26,253 nucleotides of DNA from Acidobacteriota bacterium (GCA_016177515.1 JACOUZ010000035.1:1-26253); one strand, 5' to 3'. Shown: positions 1-8,115, counted from the stretch's first letter. Made by a program: numbers and translations. Notes: generated by a model not told the origin, from the letters alone.

Positions 1-459
1 CTCGTCGAGAGCCGCCTGGGGCTGCGCTTCACGCACGGCACGGGGAGCGCGGACTTCGATCGCGTGTCCGCCGCCTACGCCGCCCTGGGATTCGAGGCGA
101 GCGTCGTGCCCTACATCACCGCGATCCGCGAGGCCTACGAGGGGGCCGACCTGGTGATCGCCCGGGCCGGCGCCAGCAGCGTGTCGGAGATCGCGGCCTG
201 CGGCAAGGCGTCGATCCTGGTGCCCCTGCCGGCGTCGGCCCACGACCACCAGCGCTTCAACGCCCGCAAGCTGGCGGCGGCGGGGGCCGCGATCCTGATG
301 GAGGAGGCCGCCGCGACCGGGGAGTCGCTGGCCCGCGAGATCCTGACGCTGCGCGGCGATCCGAAGCGGGTCATGGCGATGGAGCGCTCCGTCTCGATGC
401 TGGCGCGCCCGGACGCCGCGGCGCGCATCGTGGACATGATCGAGGAGATGGTGGCATGA
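1..459 (+). CDS. murG: MurG, lipid II synthase (3' part only)
   Basis: The reading frame is open from the first base, so about 152 C-terminal residues of a protein that is normally about 350-380 aa are present. MurG transfers GlcNAc from UDP-GlcNAc to lipid I at the inner face of the cytoplasmic membrane, giving lipid II. The visible part is the C-terminal GT-B Rossmann domain. It shows the donor-site stretch ADLVIARAGASSVSEIAACG, then ILVPLP and HDHQRFNARKL, all typical of MurG. The place directly before murC, murB and ftsQAZ supports the call. The N-terminal lipid I-binding domain lies outside the window. Confidence 0.95.
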   Translation, partial: LVESRLGLRFTHGTGSADFDRVSAAYAALGFEASVVPYITAIREAYEGADLVIARAGASSVSEIAACGKASILVPLPASAHDHQRFNARKLAAAGAAILMEEAAATGESLAREILTLRGDPKRVMAMERSVSMLARPDAAARIVDMIEEMVA

Positions 460-530
460 GACGGCGCGCGCGGGGCGGCGGGCCGGAGCGGCGCGCGCGC
501 GGCGCGGCCGGGGCCGCGCGCCGGGGGCGG
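460..530. other. murG-murC spacer made almost only of G and C
   Basis: Between the murG stop and the murC start, 69 of 71 bases are G or C: the only exceptions are A at 461 and 487, and there is no T. It includes a perfect 8+8 palindrome at 502-519 (GCGCGGCC and GGCCGCGC around GG). This would fold as a 6-7 bp hairpin ending about 13 bases before the murC ATG. No clear Shine-Dalgarno other than GGGGGCGGA is present. Whether the hairpin limits murC translation is inference. Confidence 0.5.
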
Positions 531-532
531 AC

Positions 533-1915
533 ATGGTGATGCTGCGCAAGACCCGCCGCATCCACTTCGTGGGGATCGGCGGCATCGGCATGAGCGGCAT
601 CGCCGAGGTCCTGATCAACCTGGGCTACCAGGTCACGGGATCCGACCTGGAGGAGGGGGCCACCGTGCAGCGCCTGCGCGCGCTCGGCGGGACGATCGCC
701 CGCGGCCACCACGGCGAAAACGTCGGCGACGCCGACGTGGTGGTCGTGTCGTCCGCCGTGCGCCCCGACAACACCGAGGTCCAGGAGGCCCGCCGCCGCC
801 AGGTCCCGGTGATCCCGCGCGCCGAGATGCTGGCCGAGCTCATGCGCATCAAGTACGGCATCGCCATCGCCGGCTCGCACGGCAAGACGACGACCACCTC
901 GATGGTCGCCCAGGTCCTGTCGGGCGCGGGGCTCGACCCGACCATCATCATCGGCGGCCGGCTCGGAGTGTTAGGCAGCAACGCCAAGCTCGGGCGCGGC
1001 GACCTTTTGGTCGCGGAGGCCGACGAGAGCGACGGCTCGTTCCTGCGGCTCACGCCGACCATCGCCGTGGTGACGAACATCGACGCCGAGCACCTCGACC
1101 ACTACGGCGCCCTGTCCCGGCTGCAGGACTCGTTCGCCGATTTCCTCAACAAGGTGCCGTTCTACGGCGTCGGCATCGTCTGCCTGGACGACCCGCGCGT
1201 GCAGGAGATCCTGCCGCGCCTGTCGCGCCGCGTGGTGACCTACGGCTTCTCGGCGCAGGCCGACCTGTCGGCCACCGATGTCGCCCTGGAGGGGTTCAAG
1301 ACCGCCTTCACGGTGCGGCTGCAGGGGAAGAAGCTCGGGCGCGTGACGCTGCGCGTGCCGGGCCGCCACAGCATCCAGAACTCGCTGGCGGCGATCGCGG
1401 TCGGGCTTGACCTCGAGATGCCATTCGACACGATCAAGGCGGAGATGGCCCGCTTCAGCGGCGCCGACCGGCGCTTCCAGCTCAAGGGCGAGGTCCGGGG
1501 GATCATGGTCATCGACGACTACGGCCACCACCCCTCGGAGATCCTGGCGACGTTGTCCGCCGCCAAGAAGGGCTTCGGCCGGCGGACCGTGGTGGTCTTC
1601 CAGCCGCACCGCTACACGCGGGTGAAGGCCCTCCTCGGCGAATTCGCGCGCGCCTTCTACGACGCCGACGTCCTGGCCGTCTGCGACATCTACCCGGCGG
1701 GCGAGCCCCCCCTCCCGGGCGTCACGGCCGAGGGCGTGGCGCGGGCCATCGAGGACCACGGCCACAAGGACGTGACCCTGGTCCGGGACCTGAAGGAGGT
1801 CCCGGCCTGGCTCCTGGAGAGGTCCCGCGAAGGCGACATGGTGATCACAATGGGCGCCGGCAGCGTCTACAAGGCCGGTGACGAGTTCCTGAAGCGCCTG
1901 CAGTCCGGGGCGTGA
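533..1915 (+). CDS. murC: MurC, UDP-N-acetylmuramate--L-alanine ligase
   Basis: 460 aa, the usual length. It adds L-alanine to UDP-MurNAc in the cytoplasm with ATP, the first peptide-forming step of peptidoglycan precursor synthesis. The N-terminal domain has the dinucleotide-fold loop GIGGIGMSG (residues 14-22). The central Mur ligase domain has the ATP-binding GSHGKTTTT (114-122), and EADESDGSF follows. The C-terminal domain carries DDYGHHP (328-334), a MurC signature. ATG 533 is used; ATG 539 (MLRKTRRIHF) is an equally possible start because no strong ribosome binding site separates them. It follows murG after a 73-base GC-only gap and precedes murB by 40 bases. Confidence 0.97.
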   Translation: MVMLRKTRRIHFVGIGGIGMSGIAEVLINLGYQVTGSDLEEGATVQRLRALGGTIARGHHGENVGDADVVVVSSAVRPDNTEVQEARRRQVPVIPRAEMLAELMRIKYGIAIAGSHGKTTTTSMVAQVLSGAGLDPTIIIGGRLGVLGSNAKLGRGDLLVAEADESDGSFLRLTPTIAVVTNIDAEHLDHYGALSRLQDSFADFLNKVPFYGVGIVCLDDPRVQEILPRLSRRVVTYGFSAQADLSATDVALEGFKTAFTVRLQGKKLGRVTLRVPGRHSIQNSLAAIAVGLDLEMPFDTIKAEMARFSGADRRFQLKGEVRGIMVIDDYGHHPSEILATLSAAKKGFGRRTVVVFQPHRYTRVKALLGEFARAFYDADVLAVCDIYPAGEPPLPGVTAEGVARAIEDHGHKDVTLVRDLKEVPAWLLERSREGDMVITMGAGSVYKAGDEFLKRLQSGA

Positions 1916-1955
1916 CGCGGCCGCGCGCGACGGGCGGGACGGGAAGGCGGCATTG

Positions 1956-2870
1956 ATGGTGGCGGCAGGAGATTGGGTGTCGGAGGCCGAGGCGATCCTG
2001 CGCGAGTCCAGGGTCCCGGTCCTGCGCGACGTGCCGCTGCGGACGCGCACGTCGCTCGGCGTCGGCGGGCCGGCGCGCCTGTTTCTCGTTCCCGGCGGGG
2101 CCGAGGACCTGGCCGACGTCCTGGAACGCTTCGCGGCGGCTGGCGTGGCCTTCGACTACCTCGGGGCCGGGTCGAACCTCCTGGTCGCCGACGCGGGGCC
2201 GTCGTTCGTGGTGATCTCCTCCGAGGGCCTCGACCAGGCTCCGGAGATCAGCCGCGAGACCGTGCGCGTCGGCGCGGGCTATTCGGTGCCGAAGCTGGCG
2301 AACCGGGTGGCCGCCGCGGGCCTGTCGGGCCTCGAGTTCGCCGAGGGGATCCCGGGCAGCGTCGGGGGGTGCGTGCGCATGAACGCCGGCTGGCACGAGG
2401 GGATGTTCGGCGACGCCGTCTCCTCGTTTCTGGCCGTCTCGCGGCACGGAGAGATCGAGGAGATCATCTCCGGCCCCGGGACCTTCGAGTACCGCCGGAG
2501 CCCGGGCGTCGGCGACCGTTTCGTGGCGGCGGCGACGCTGCGCCTCACGCCCGACGACCCGGCCCGCGTCAAGGAGCGGATGAAGGCCTTTCACGATCGG
2601 CGCGTTTCGACCCAGCCGACCGGCGCGAAGAACGCCGGCTGCATCTTCAGGAACCCTCCGGACGACCACGCCGGGCGGCTGATCGACGCCTGCGGCCTCA
2701 AGGGCCTCGCCGTCGGCCGGGCGGTCGTGTCGGACGCCCACGCCAACTTCATCATCAACCAGGGCGGCGCGACCTACAGGGACGTCGCGGCGCTCATCGA
2801 CAGGATCCGGGACACGGTGAGCGGCAAGACCGGCATCACGCTCGAGACCGAGGTGGTCAGGTGGACCTGA
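1956..2870 (+). CDS. murB: MurB, UDP-N-acetylenolpyruvoylglucosamine reductase
   Basis: 304 aa. This FAD enzyme uses NADPH to reduce UDP-GlcNAc-enolpyruvate to UDP-MurNAc in the cytoplasm. Seen: TRTSLGVGGPA and LGAGSNLLVAD of the FAD-binding domain, GIPGSVGG, FEYRRS with the catalytic arginine region, and AGCIFRNP. In the last motif Cys229 stands where E. coli-type enzymes have the proton-donating serine; cysteine there is known in other MurB proteins. Length and motifs fit the shorter type II enzymes. I prefer ATG 1956 over the TTG immediately before it at 1953. The 3' end overlaps ftsQ by 10 bases. No ddl follows, unlike in many dcw clusters. Confidence 0.96.
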   Translation: MVAAGDWVSEAEAILRESRVPVLRDVPLRTRTSLGVGGPARLFLVPGGAEDLADVLERFAAAGVAFDYLGAGSNLLVADAGPSFVVISSEGLDQAPEISRETVRVGAGYSVPKLANRVAAAGLSGLEFAEGIPGSVGGCVRMNAGWHEGMFGDAVSSFLAVSRHGEIEEIISGPGTFEYRRSPGVGDRFVAAATLRLTPDDPARVKERMKAFHDRRVSTQPTGAKNAGCIFRNPPDDHAGRLIDACGLKGLAVGRAVVSDAHANFIINQGGATYRDVAALIDRIRDTVSGKTGITLETEVVRWT

Positions 2871-3733
2871 GGCGCGCGCGGCCCTCCGCGGGCTCTGGCG
2901 ACGCTTCGCGTTCCGCGGGCGCCGAGCCCCTGCGCATCCTCAGGCGGGGGCGCGGCGGGCAGGTGGTGCGGCGCAGGCGCTTCCGGGGCGGGCTGCTCCT
3001 GTGCCTTTCGCTGGGCGCCCTCGCCGTCCTCGGCGGCGCCTTTTACGGGGCCCGCCGGTACGTGACGCATTCACCGCGCTTCCTCCTGCGGCGCATCGAG
3101 TATTCCCAGACGCGCTACGCGCCCGCCGCCGATCTCAGGCGCACGCTCCAGCGCCACCTCGGGCGGAATCTGTTCCGCCTCGATCCGGCCCGCCTCGGCC
3201 GCGACCTGGAGACGCGCCGCTGGGTCAGGCGCGCCGTGGTGAAGCGCGTCCTCCCGGACGGCCTGTTCTGCGCCATCGAGGAGCGCGTGCCGCGCGGCCT
3301 GGCGTTCCTGCGCGACCGCGTCTGGCTGGTGGACGGCGAGGGCGTGCCGATCGACCCGTACGGCGGCCAGGCGCGGGACTACTCGGTGCCCATCTTCGTC
3401 GGCGTCGACCAGAGAAACCCCGCCAGGATGCGGGCGCAGATTCGCCGGGGCGTGGCGCTGGTCGAGTACCTCCAGGGGACCTATCCGGCCCTGGCGAAGG
3501 AGATCTCGGAAGTGGACCTGGCGCGCGACGACCGTCTGGATCTGCACATGAACAAGGGGGGGGCGGCCGTCCGGCTGGACCCCGAGGACTTCGGGGAGAA
3601 CCTGGATCGCTACCTGACGCTGCGCGACTACCTCGCCACCGATTTCGGCGACGGCGCTTACGTCGACTTGAGGTTCAAGGACCGCATCGCGTTCCGCCCG
3701 CTCGTGGCGTCGAACGAAAACAGGGGAGACTGA
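2861..3733 (+). CDS. ftsQ: FtsQ/DivIB-type cell division protein
   Basis: 290 aa. FtsQ is a bitopic inner-membrane divisome protein that recruits FtsB, FtsL and later FtsW/FtsI. The N-terminal cytoplasmic part is Arg-rich (residues 1-43) and is followed by one transmembrane helix around 44-64 (LLLCLSLGALAVLGGAFYG). A POTRA domain (about 73-145) starts at FLLRRIEYS and contains GRNLFRLD, and the FtsQ beta domain has VWLVDGEGVPID. I chose GTG 2861 because GAGG at 2850-2853 sits 7 bases upstream and the start overlaps the murB stop, the usual coupling. The frame is open far upstream, but that region is murB in another frame. An eight-G run at about 3546-3553 is a possible sequencing-error site, yet the frame is intact. 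Confidence 0.9.
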   Translation: MDLRRARPSAGSGDASRSAGAEPLRILRRGRGGQVVRRRRFRGGLLLCLSLGALAVLGGAFYGARRYVTHSPRFLLRRIEYSQTRYAPAADLRRTLQRHLGRNLFRLDPARLGRDLETRRWVRRAVVKRVLPDGLFCAIEERVPRGLAFLRDRVWLVDGEGVPIDPYGGQARDYSVPIFVGVDQRNPARMRAQIRRGVALVEYLQGTYPALAKEISEVDLARDDRLDLHMNKGGAAVRLDPEDFGENLDRYLTLRDYLATDFGDGAYVDLRFKDRIAFRPLVASNENRGD

Positions 3734-3734
3734 G

Positions 3735-4970
3735 ATGGCCCGAGCGGGCACCCACATCGTGGGGCTGGACATCGGCACGACCAAAGTGTGCGTCCTGATC
3801 GCCGAGCCCCGGAGCGGGGGGACGATCGACATCATCGGCCACGGCTCCGCCCCCTCCCGCGGCATGCGCAAGGGGGTGGTGGTCAACCTCGACTCCTGCG
3901 TCGCCTCGATCAAGCAGGCGGTCGAGGAGGCCGAGCTGGTGGCCGGCTGCACGGCCGACCGCGCCTTCGTGGGCGTCGCCGGCGCCCACGTGCGCGGCCT
4001 GAACAGCCGCGGCGTGGTCGCGGTCTCCGGGCGCGACCACGAGGTGACGCGTGACGACGTGCAGCGCGTCCTGGCCTCGGCCCGCGCCGTGAACATCCCG
4101 CCGGACCGCGAGATTTTCCACGTCCTGCCGCAGGAATTCATGGTGGACGACCAGGAGGGCATCCACGATCCCGCCGGCATGAGCGGCTCCAAGCTGCAGG
4201 CCAACGTGCACATCGTCACCGCCTCGGTGACGGCGGCCCAGAACCTGGTCAACAGCGTCAACCGCGCCGGCGTGGAGGTGGAGGAGATCGTCCTGGAGCA
4301 GCTCGCCGCCGCCGAGGCCGTCCTGACTCCCGACGAGAAGGAGATGGGCGTGGCGCTCATCGACATCGGCGCCGGCACGACCGACCTGGTGATCTTCGAG
4401 CGCGGCGCCATCCGGCACATCGCGGCCCTGCCGGCCGGCGGCGAGAACGTGACGAACGACATCGCCGTCGGCCTGCGCACGCCGATCCCGGAGGCCGAGC
4501 GCATCAAGAAGAAGCACGGCTGCGCCCTGGCGGGCCTGGTGGGCGAGGAGGACACGGTGGAGGTGCCGACGGTGGGCGGGCGCAAGCCCCGCGTCCTGTC
4601 GCGCACGCTCCTGTGCGAGATCATCCAGCCGCGCGTGGAGGAGATCTTCGCGCTCATCGCCGAGGAGTTCGCGCGCAGCGCCTTCGACCGCTCGCTGCAC
4701 GCCGGGGTGGTCCTGACCGGCGGCGGCTCGATGCTCGAGGGCATCCAGGAGGTGGCCGAGCGCACGCTGAACGTGCCGGTGCGCCGCGGCGCGCCGGCCG
4801 GGCTGGGAGGCCTCGCCGAGGCGGCCGCGACACCGCAGCACAGCACGGCGGTCGGCCTGGCGCTTTACGGGGCGCGCCGGCGCGCGGAGGCGCCGGCCAG
4901 GGTGCCGCACCCGTTCGTCCTGTCGCGCATGGGAGACATGGTGAAGGGCTGGTTGAGCGAACTCTTCTAA
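3735..4970 (+). CDS. ftsA: FtsA, actin-like Z-ring membrane anchor
   Basis: 411 aa, normal length. FtsA is an actin-fold ATPase that tethers FtsZ filaments to the inner membrane and recruits later division proteins. Seen: phosphate-1 motif GLDIGTTKVCVLIAE near the N-terminus, SHS2/1C domain region with VNLDSCVASIKQAVEEAE, phosphate-2 motif LIDIGAGTTDLVIFE, and adenosine motif VVLTGGGSMLEGI. The last residues MVKGWLSELF form the amphipathic membrane-targeting helix. The ATG follows the ftsQ stop after one base and has GGGGAG upstream, so it is co-translated with ftsQ. Confidence 0.97.
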   Translation: MARAGTHIVGLDIGTTKVCVLIAEPRSGGTIDIIGHGSAPSRGMRKGVVVNLDSCVASIKQAVEEAELVAGCTADRAFVGVAGAHVRGLNSRGVVAVSGRDHEVTRDDVQRVLASARAVNIPPDREIFHVLPQEFMVDDQEGIHDPAGMSGSKLQANVHIVTASVTAAQNLVNSVNRAGVEVEEIVLEQLAAAEAVLTPDEKEMGVALIDIGAGTTDLVIFERGAIRHIAALPAGGENVTNDIAVGLRTPIPEAERIKKKHGCALAGLVGEEDTVEVPTVGGRKPRVLSRTLLCEIIQPRVEEIFALIAEEFARSAFDRSLHAGVVLTGGGSMLEGIQEVAERTLNVPVRRGAPAGLGGLAEAAATPQHSTAVGLALYGARRRAEAPARVPHPFVLSRMGDMVKGWLSELF

Positions 4971-4981
4971 GGGAGGGTCGG

Positions 4982-6244
4982 ATGATCCTGATGGACGAAA
5001 AGCAACCCAGGGGCGCCTTGCGGCTCTCGTTCGACGAGAACAAGGCGGTCGGCGCGAACATCAAGGTGATCGGGGTCGGCGGCGGGGGCAGCAACGCCGT
5101 CAACCGCATGATCTCCACCAACCTGCAGGGCGTGGAGTTCATGGTCGCCAACACCGACTGCCAGGCGCTGAAGGGCTCGCGGGCCCCCCTCAAGATCCAG
5201 ATCGGCGCCAAGCTGACCAAGGGGCTGGGCGCCGGCAGCAACCCCGACATCGGACGGCAGGCGGCGCTGGAGGACTCCGAGAAGATCATCGAGGCCCTGC
5301 AGGGGGCCGACATGGTGTTCATCACCTCCGGCCTGGGAGGCGGGACCGGCACCGGCGCCGTTCCGATCATCGCCAGCCTGGCGTCCGAGCTCGGCGCGCT
5401 CGTCGTCGCCGTCGTCACGAAGCCGTTCGGCTTCGAAGGGAAGACGCGCCGGAACCAGGCCGACCAGGGCCTCGCGGAGCTGCAGGAGGCCGTGGACACG
5501 GTCATCTGCATCCCGAACGAGAAGCTCCTGAACTCGGTGGACAAGGCGATGCCGCTCGGCGCCGCCTTCCTGTTCGCCGACGACGTCCTGCGCCAGGCGG
5601 TGCAGGGGATCTCCGACCTGATCACCATCCCCGGCGAGATCAACCTGGACTTCGCCGACGTCAAGACGATCATGAGCGGCATGGGGATGGCGCTGATGGG
5701 AACCGGCGTGTCCGCGGGGCCGAACCGCGCCGTCGAGGCGGCGCAGCGCGCCATCTCCTCCCCCCTGCTCGAGGACGCCACCATCGACGGGGCGCGCGGC
5801 ATCCTGATCAACATCACCGGCGGGACCGACATGACCCTGCACGAGGTCGCGGAGGCCTCGAGCCTGGTGCAGCGCACCGCCGATCCCGAGGCGAACATCA
5901 TCTTCGGCACGGTGATCGACAAGGCGATGACCGACGAGGTCAAGATCACCGTCATCGCCACCGGCTTCAACCGCGACGGCCGGGCGGCCGCCGAGGCGGC
6001 GGCCCCGGTCCAGCGCGGCTACGGCCGCCCGGCGGCGCCGGTCGAAGCCGTCGCCGCGCAGGCCCGCGCGGCGCGCGACCTGGATTCCCCGACCTTCCTC
6101 AGGCGCGCCGCTTCGCCGCCGGCGGGCGGCCCCGCCGCGGCCACCGCCGCCTCCCGCCAGCCCGAGGGAGCGGTCAACCTGGGGTACGCTTCCCTCCAGG
6201 ACGAGCTGGACGTCCCTACATTCCTGAGGAAACAGATGGATTAG
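4982..6244 (+). CDS. ftsZ: FtsZ, tubulin-like division GTPase
   Basis: 420 aa. It polymerises at midcell into the Z ring. Seen: GGGGSNAVNRM near residues 33-43, tubulin signature GGGTGTG (119-125), T7-loop region with NLDFADV, then a variable linker from about residue 335. The C-terminal peptide that binds FtsA occurs twice: DLDSPTFLRR (366-375) and DELDVPTFLRK (407-417), separated by an Ala/Pro-rich linker. Start at ATG 4982 is set by GGGAGG at 4971-4976, 5 bases upstream; ATG 4991 is too far away. It is 11 bases after ftsA and ends the dcw cluster here. Confidence 0.97.
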   Translation: MILMDEKQPRGALRLSFDENKAVGANIKVIGVGGGGSNAVNRMISTNLQGVEFMVANTDCQALKGSRAPLKIQIGAKLTKGLGAGSNPDIGRQAALEDSEKIIEALQGADMVFITSGLGGGTGTGAVPIIASLASELGALVVAVVTKPFGFEGKTRRNQADQGLAELQEAVDTVICIPNEKLLNSVDKAMPLGAAFLFADDVLRQAVQGISDLITIPGEINLDFADVKTIMSGMGMALMGTGVSAGPNRAVEAAQRAISSPLLEDATIDGARGILINITGGTDMTLHEVAEASSLVQRTADPEANIIFGTVIDKAMTDEVKITVIATGFNRDGRAAAEAAAPVQRGYGRPAAPVEAVAAQARAARDLDSPTFLRRAASPPAGGPAAATAASRQPEGAVNLGYASLQDELDVPTFLRKQMD

Positions 6245-6287
6245 TCTGTCCGCATGCTCGGCCCGACGGCCGATGACCTGAGGGGAC

Positions 6288-7253
6288 ATGTCCAATCGCT
6301 ACAAGATCCTGATCGCCGACGATCGCGAGGACAACCTCGGATTGTTGCGGGAATGGCTGTCGTCCCAGGACTACTACGTGCGCTGCGCGCGGGACGGCCG
6401 CGAGGCCCTCGACATCGCCCGGAACGACCATCCCGATCTCGTCCTGGTCGACAAGGTCATGCCCGAAGTCGACGGCCTGATCGTGACCCGCGAGCTGAAG
6501 AGGGAAGATCCCACCGTCCCGGTCATCGTCCTCACCGGCCGCGAAGACACCCGCCGCGCCGCCATCTTCGAGGACAGCGGCGCCGACGACCTGATCATGA
6601 AGCCGTTCCAGTACGAGGAGGTCGAGACCCGCGTCCGCACCATGCTCAAGAAGCGCGAGGTCTTCCGGGCGCTCGAGCAGGCCAACGATGAGCTGCGCCG
6701 GGCCAACGAGCGGATGTCCCGCCTCATCCAGTTCGACGACAAGACCGGGCTCTACAACTTCCGGTTCTTCATGGAAAGGCTGCACGAGGAGTTCAAGCGC
6801 GCGCGGCGGTACGGCAACCGACTGACCCTGGCCATGTTCGACATCGACCACTTCAAGGCCGTGAACGATCGCTGCGGCCACCCCGCCGGCGACCGGGTGC
6901 TGAAGCAGTTCGGCGAGATCATGGTCCACTCGTCCCGCGAGACCGACCTCATCGCCCGTTACGGCGGCGAGGAGTTCGTCGCGCTCCTGCCCCAGACCAC
7001 CGCCGTGCACGGCCAGCGCCTCGCCGAGCGCATCCGCCGCGTCACGGAATCCTACCGCTTCCACGGATCGGATGACCCCGGCCCGGTCATCCGCATCACC
7101 GTCTCCGCCGGCGTCGCCACGTACCCCCTCAACGACCGCATCGGCCGCCCCGAAGACCTCGTCCAGGCCGCCGACGCGGCTCTCTACCGAGCCAAAGCCG
7201 CCGGCCGCAACCGCACCCACCTCGACCAGCACTCCCTGGTGGCGGCCCGTTGA
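6288..7253 (+). CDS. Response regulator with GGDEF domain (diguanylate cyclase)
   Basis: 321 aa. The receiver domain (1-120) has the acidic pair D11/D12, phosphoacceptor D55 in VLVDKVMPEVDG, and the lysine in IMKPF. A charged, probably coiled helix (about 125-155, ALEQANDELRRANERM) leads to a GGDEF domain. That domain has DDKTGLYNFRFF, FDIDHFKAVND and the active-site variant GGEEF (226-230). The product-inhibition I-site RxxD is intact as RETD (217-220), five residues before GGEEF. It is therefore expected to make c-di-GMP when phosphorylated by an unlinked histidine kinase. AGGGGA lies at 6281-6286. It starts 43 bases after ftsZ, so it may be read through from the division operon. There is no transmembrane segment. 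Confidence 0.93.
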   Translation: MSNRYKILIADDREDNLGLLREWLSSQDYYVRCARDGREALDIARNDHPDLVLVDKVMPEVDGLIVTRELKREDPTVPVIVLTGREDTRRAAIFEDSGADDLIMKPFQYEEVETRVRTMLKKREVFRALEQANDELRRANERMSRLIQFDDKTGLYNFRFFMERLHEEFKRARRYGNRLTLAMFDIDHFKAVNDRCGHPAGDRVLKQFGEIMVHSSRETDLIARYGGEEFVALLPQTTAVHGQRLAERIRRVTESYRFHGSDDPGPVIRITVSAGVATYPLNDRIGRPEDLVQAADAALYRAKAAGRNRTHLDQHSLVAAR

Positions 7254-7258
7254 GGTTC

Positions 7259-7528
7259 TTACCTTCCCTTGCAGGTGACGCTGTCCGGAGGGGTGTTGTC
7301 GCACTTTATCGATTCGGCCATGCCGGAGGAGAGGCCACTGCAGGCGCTGGTGACCGCGCTCTCGATCGCCGCCCTCTCCGTCCCGGAGGCGGCGGTGCGG
7401 CAGACCGTCTCGCCGCGGTAGGTGACGCAGACGTGGCATTCGAAGACGGCGATCCGGGTGCTGAGGTAGACGACGGCCCCGATGAACAGGGCGAGGAAAA
7501 CCAGGGTCGCCTTCGTCGTCTTTCCCAT
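7259..7528 (-). CDS. Small membrane-anchored six-cysteine protein, function unknown
   Basis: 89 aa, the only convincing minus-strand gene. A positively charged start (MGKTTK) precedes one hydrophobic helix (about 8-23, TLVFLALFIGAVVYLS), then a small domain that should lie outside the cytoplasm. It has cysteines at 31, 34, 43, 63, 76 and 86, enough for three disulfides. I vaguely recall similar short proteins from Acidobacteriota, but cannot name a family. It is convergent with the GGDEF gene (5 bases apart) and divergent from the CYTH gene (29 bases between start codons). No Shine-Dalgarno is visible; -10-like TATCAT (9 bases) and CATAGT (6 bases) lie just upstream of its ATG, so the mRNA may be leaderless. 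Confidence 0.7.
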   Translation of the reverse strand: MGKTTKATLVFLALFIGAVVYLSTRIAVFECHVCVTYRGETVCRTAASGTERAAIESAVTSACSGLSSGMAESIKCDNTPPDSVTCKGR

Positions 7529-7557
7529 GATGGCACTATGATAAGTTAACCGCGCCT
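7529..7557. promoter_or_regulatory. Compact divergent promoter region with overlapping -10 boxes
   Basis: Only 29 bases separate two divergent start codons. On the + strand TATGAT (7537-7542) matches the -10 consensus at 5 of 6 positions. On the - strand the overlapping TATCAT (7538-7543 complement) is equally good. No good -35 box and no Shine-Dalgarno sequence is visible for either gene. Transcripts would have very short leaders or none. Confidence 0.45.
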
Positions 7558-8115
7558 ATGAAGAAGACCGAAGTTGAGGTCAAGCTGAAAGTAGAGGATC
7601 TGGAGAAGGTCCCGGCCCTTCTCCAGCAGATCGGCGCCCGGCTGGTCCATCCCCGCGAGTTCGAGGACAACCAGCTATACGATTTCCCCGATTTCTCCCT
7701 CAAGATGAGCCAGACGCTTCTTCGGGTGCGCATCCAGGACCGGGGATCGCTGCTCACCTACAAGGAGGCCCCCCGGGTCGAGGGGGGCGCAAAAGTGAGG
7801 GACGAGATGGAGGTCAACGTCTCATCGGGAGAGACGATGGTCGCCATCCTCGCGAAGCTCGGAATGCGGCCCCTGTTCCGCTACCAGAAATACCGATCCG
7901 CCTACCAGTACTCCGACCTCGTCATCACGGTGGACGAGACGCCGGTGGGCAACTACCTGGAGCTCGAAGGGCCCAAACCCCTGATCGACGAGGTGGCGGC
8001 GAGGCTCGGATACAAGCCGACCGATTACATCGCCAAGAGCTATCTGACCCTGTACCAGGATCATCTCAAGTTGCGGGGTCTTCCTTTGAAAGACATGCTG
8101 TTCGATGCGCCCTGA
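7558..8115 (+). CDS. Class IV adenylate cyclase / CYTH-domain protein (CyaB-like)
   Basis: 185 aa. The N-terminal ExExK signature of CYTH phosphohydrolases/cyclases is E5-V-E7-V-K9. It is followed by DNQLYDFPDF, TLLRVRIQD, LTYKE, RDEMEV, YQKYRSAY and VTVDETPVGNYLELEGP, the strands and charged residues that line the triphosphate tunnel. Members of this branch make cAMP from ATP (class IV, CyaB) or hydrolyse thiamine or inorganic triphosphate, and the sequence alone does not decide. EVEVKLKV and YLELEGP are the pattern usually annotated as class IV adenylate cyclase. It is cytoplasmic with no signal peptide. The ATG lacks a Shine-Dalgarno sequence. It is not obviously in an operon; a 181-base gap follows. 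Confidence 0.88.
   Translation: MKKTEVEVKLKVEDLEKVPALLQQIGARLVHPREFEDNQLYDFPDFSLKMSQTLLRVRIQDRGSLLTYKEAPRVEGGAKVRDEMEVNVSSGETMVAILAKLGMRPLFRYQKYRSAYQYSDLVITVDETPVGNYLELEGPKPLIDEVAARLGYKPTDYIAKSYLTLYQDHLKLRGLPLKDMLFDAP

Noticed and set aside
1973..2860. Long upstream extension of the ftsQ frame through murB
   Set aside because: The extra residues are Arg/Gly/Pro-rich shadow translation of murB. A GTG with a ribosome binding site at 2861 gives a normal-sized FtsQ.
3546..3553. Eight-G run in ftsQ, with similar G8 and T7 runs near 9147 and 8812, as frameshifts
   Set aside because: All three reading frames continue across the runs with family-typical sequence on both sides, so no frameshift is present.
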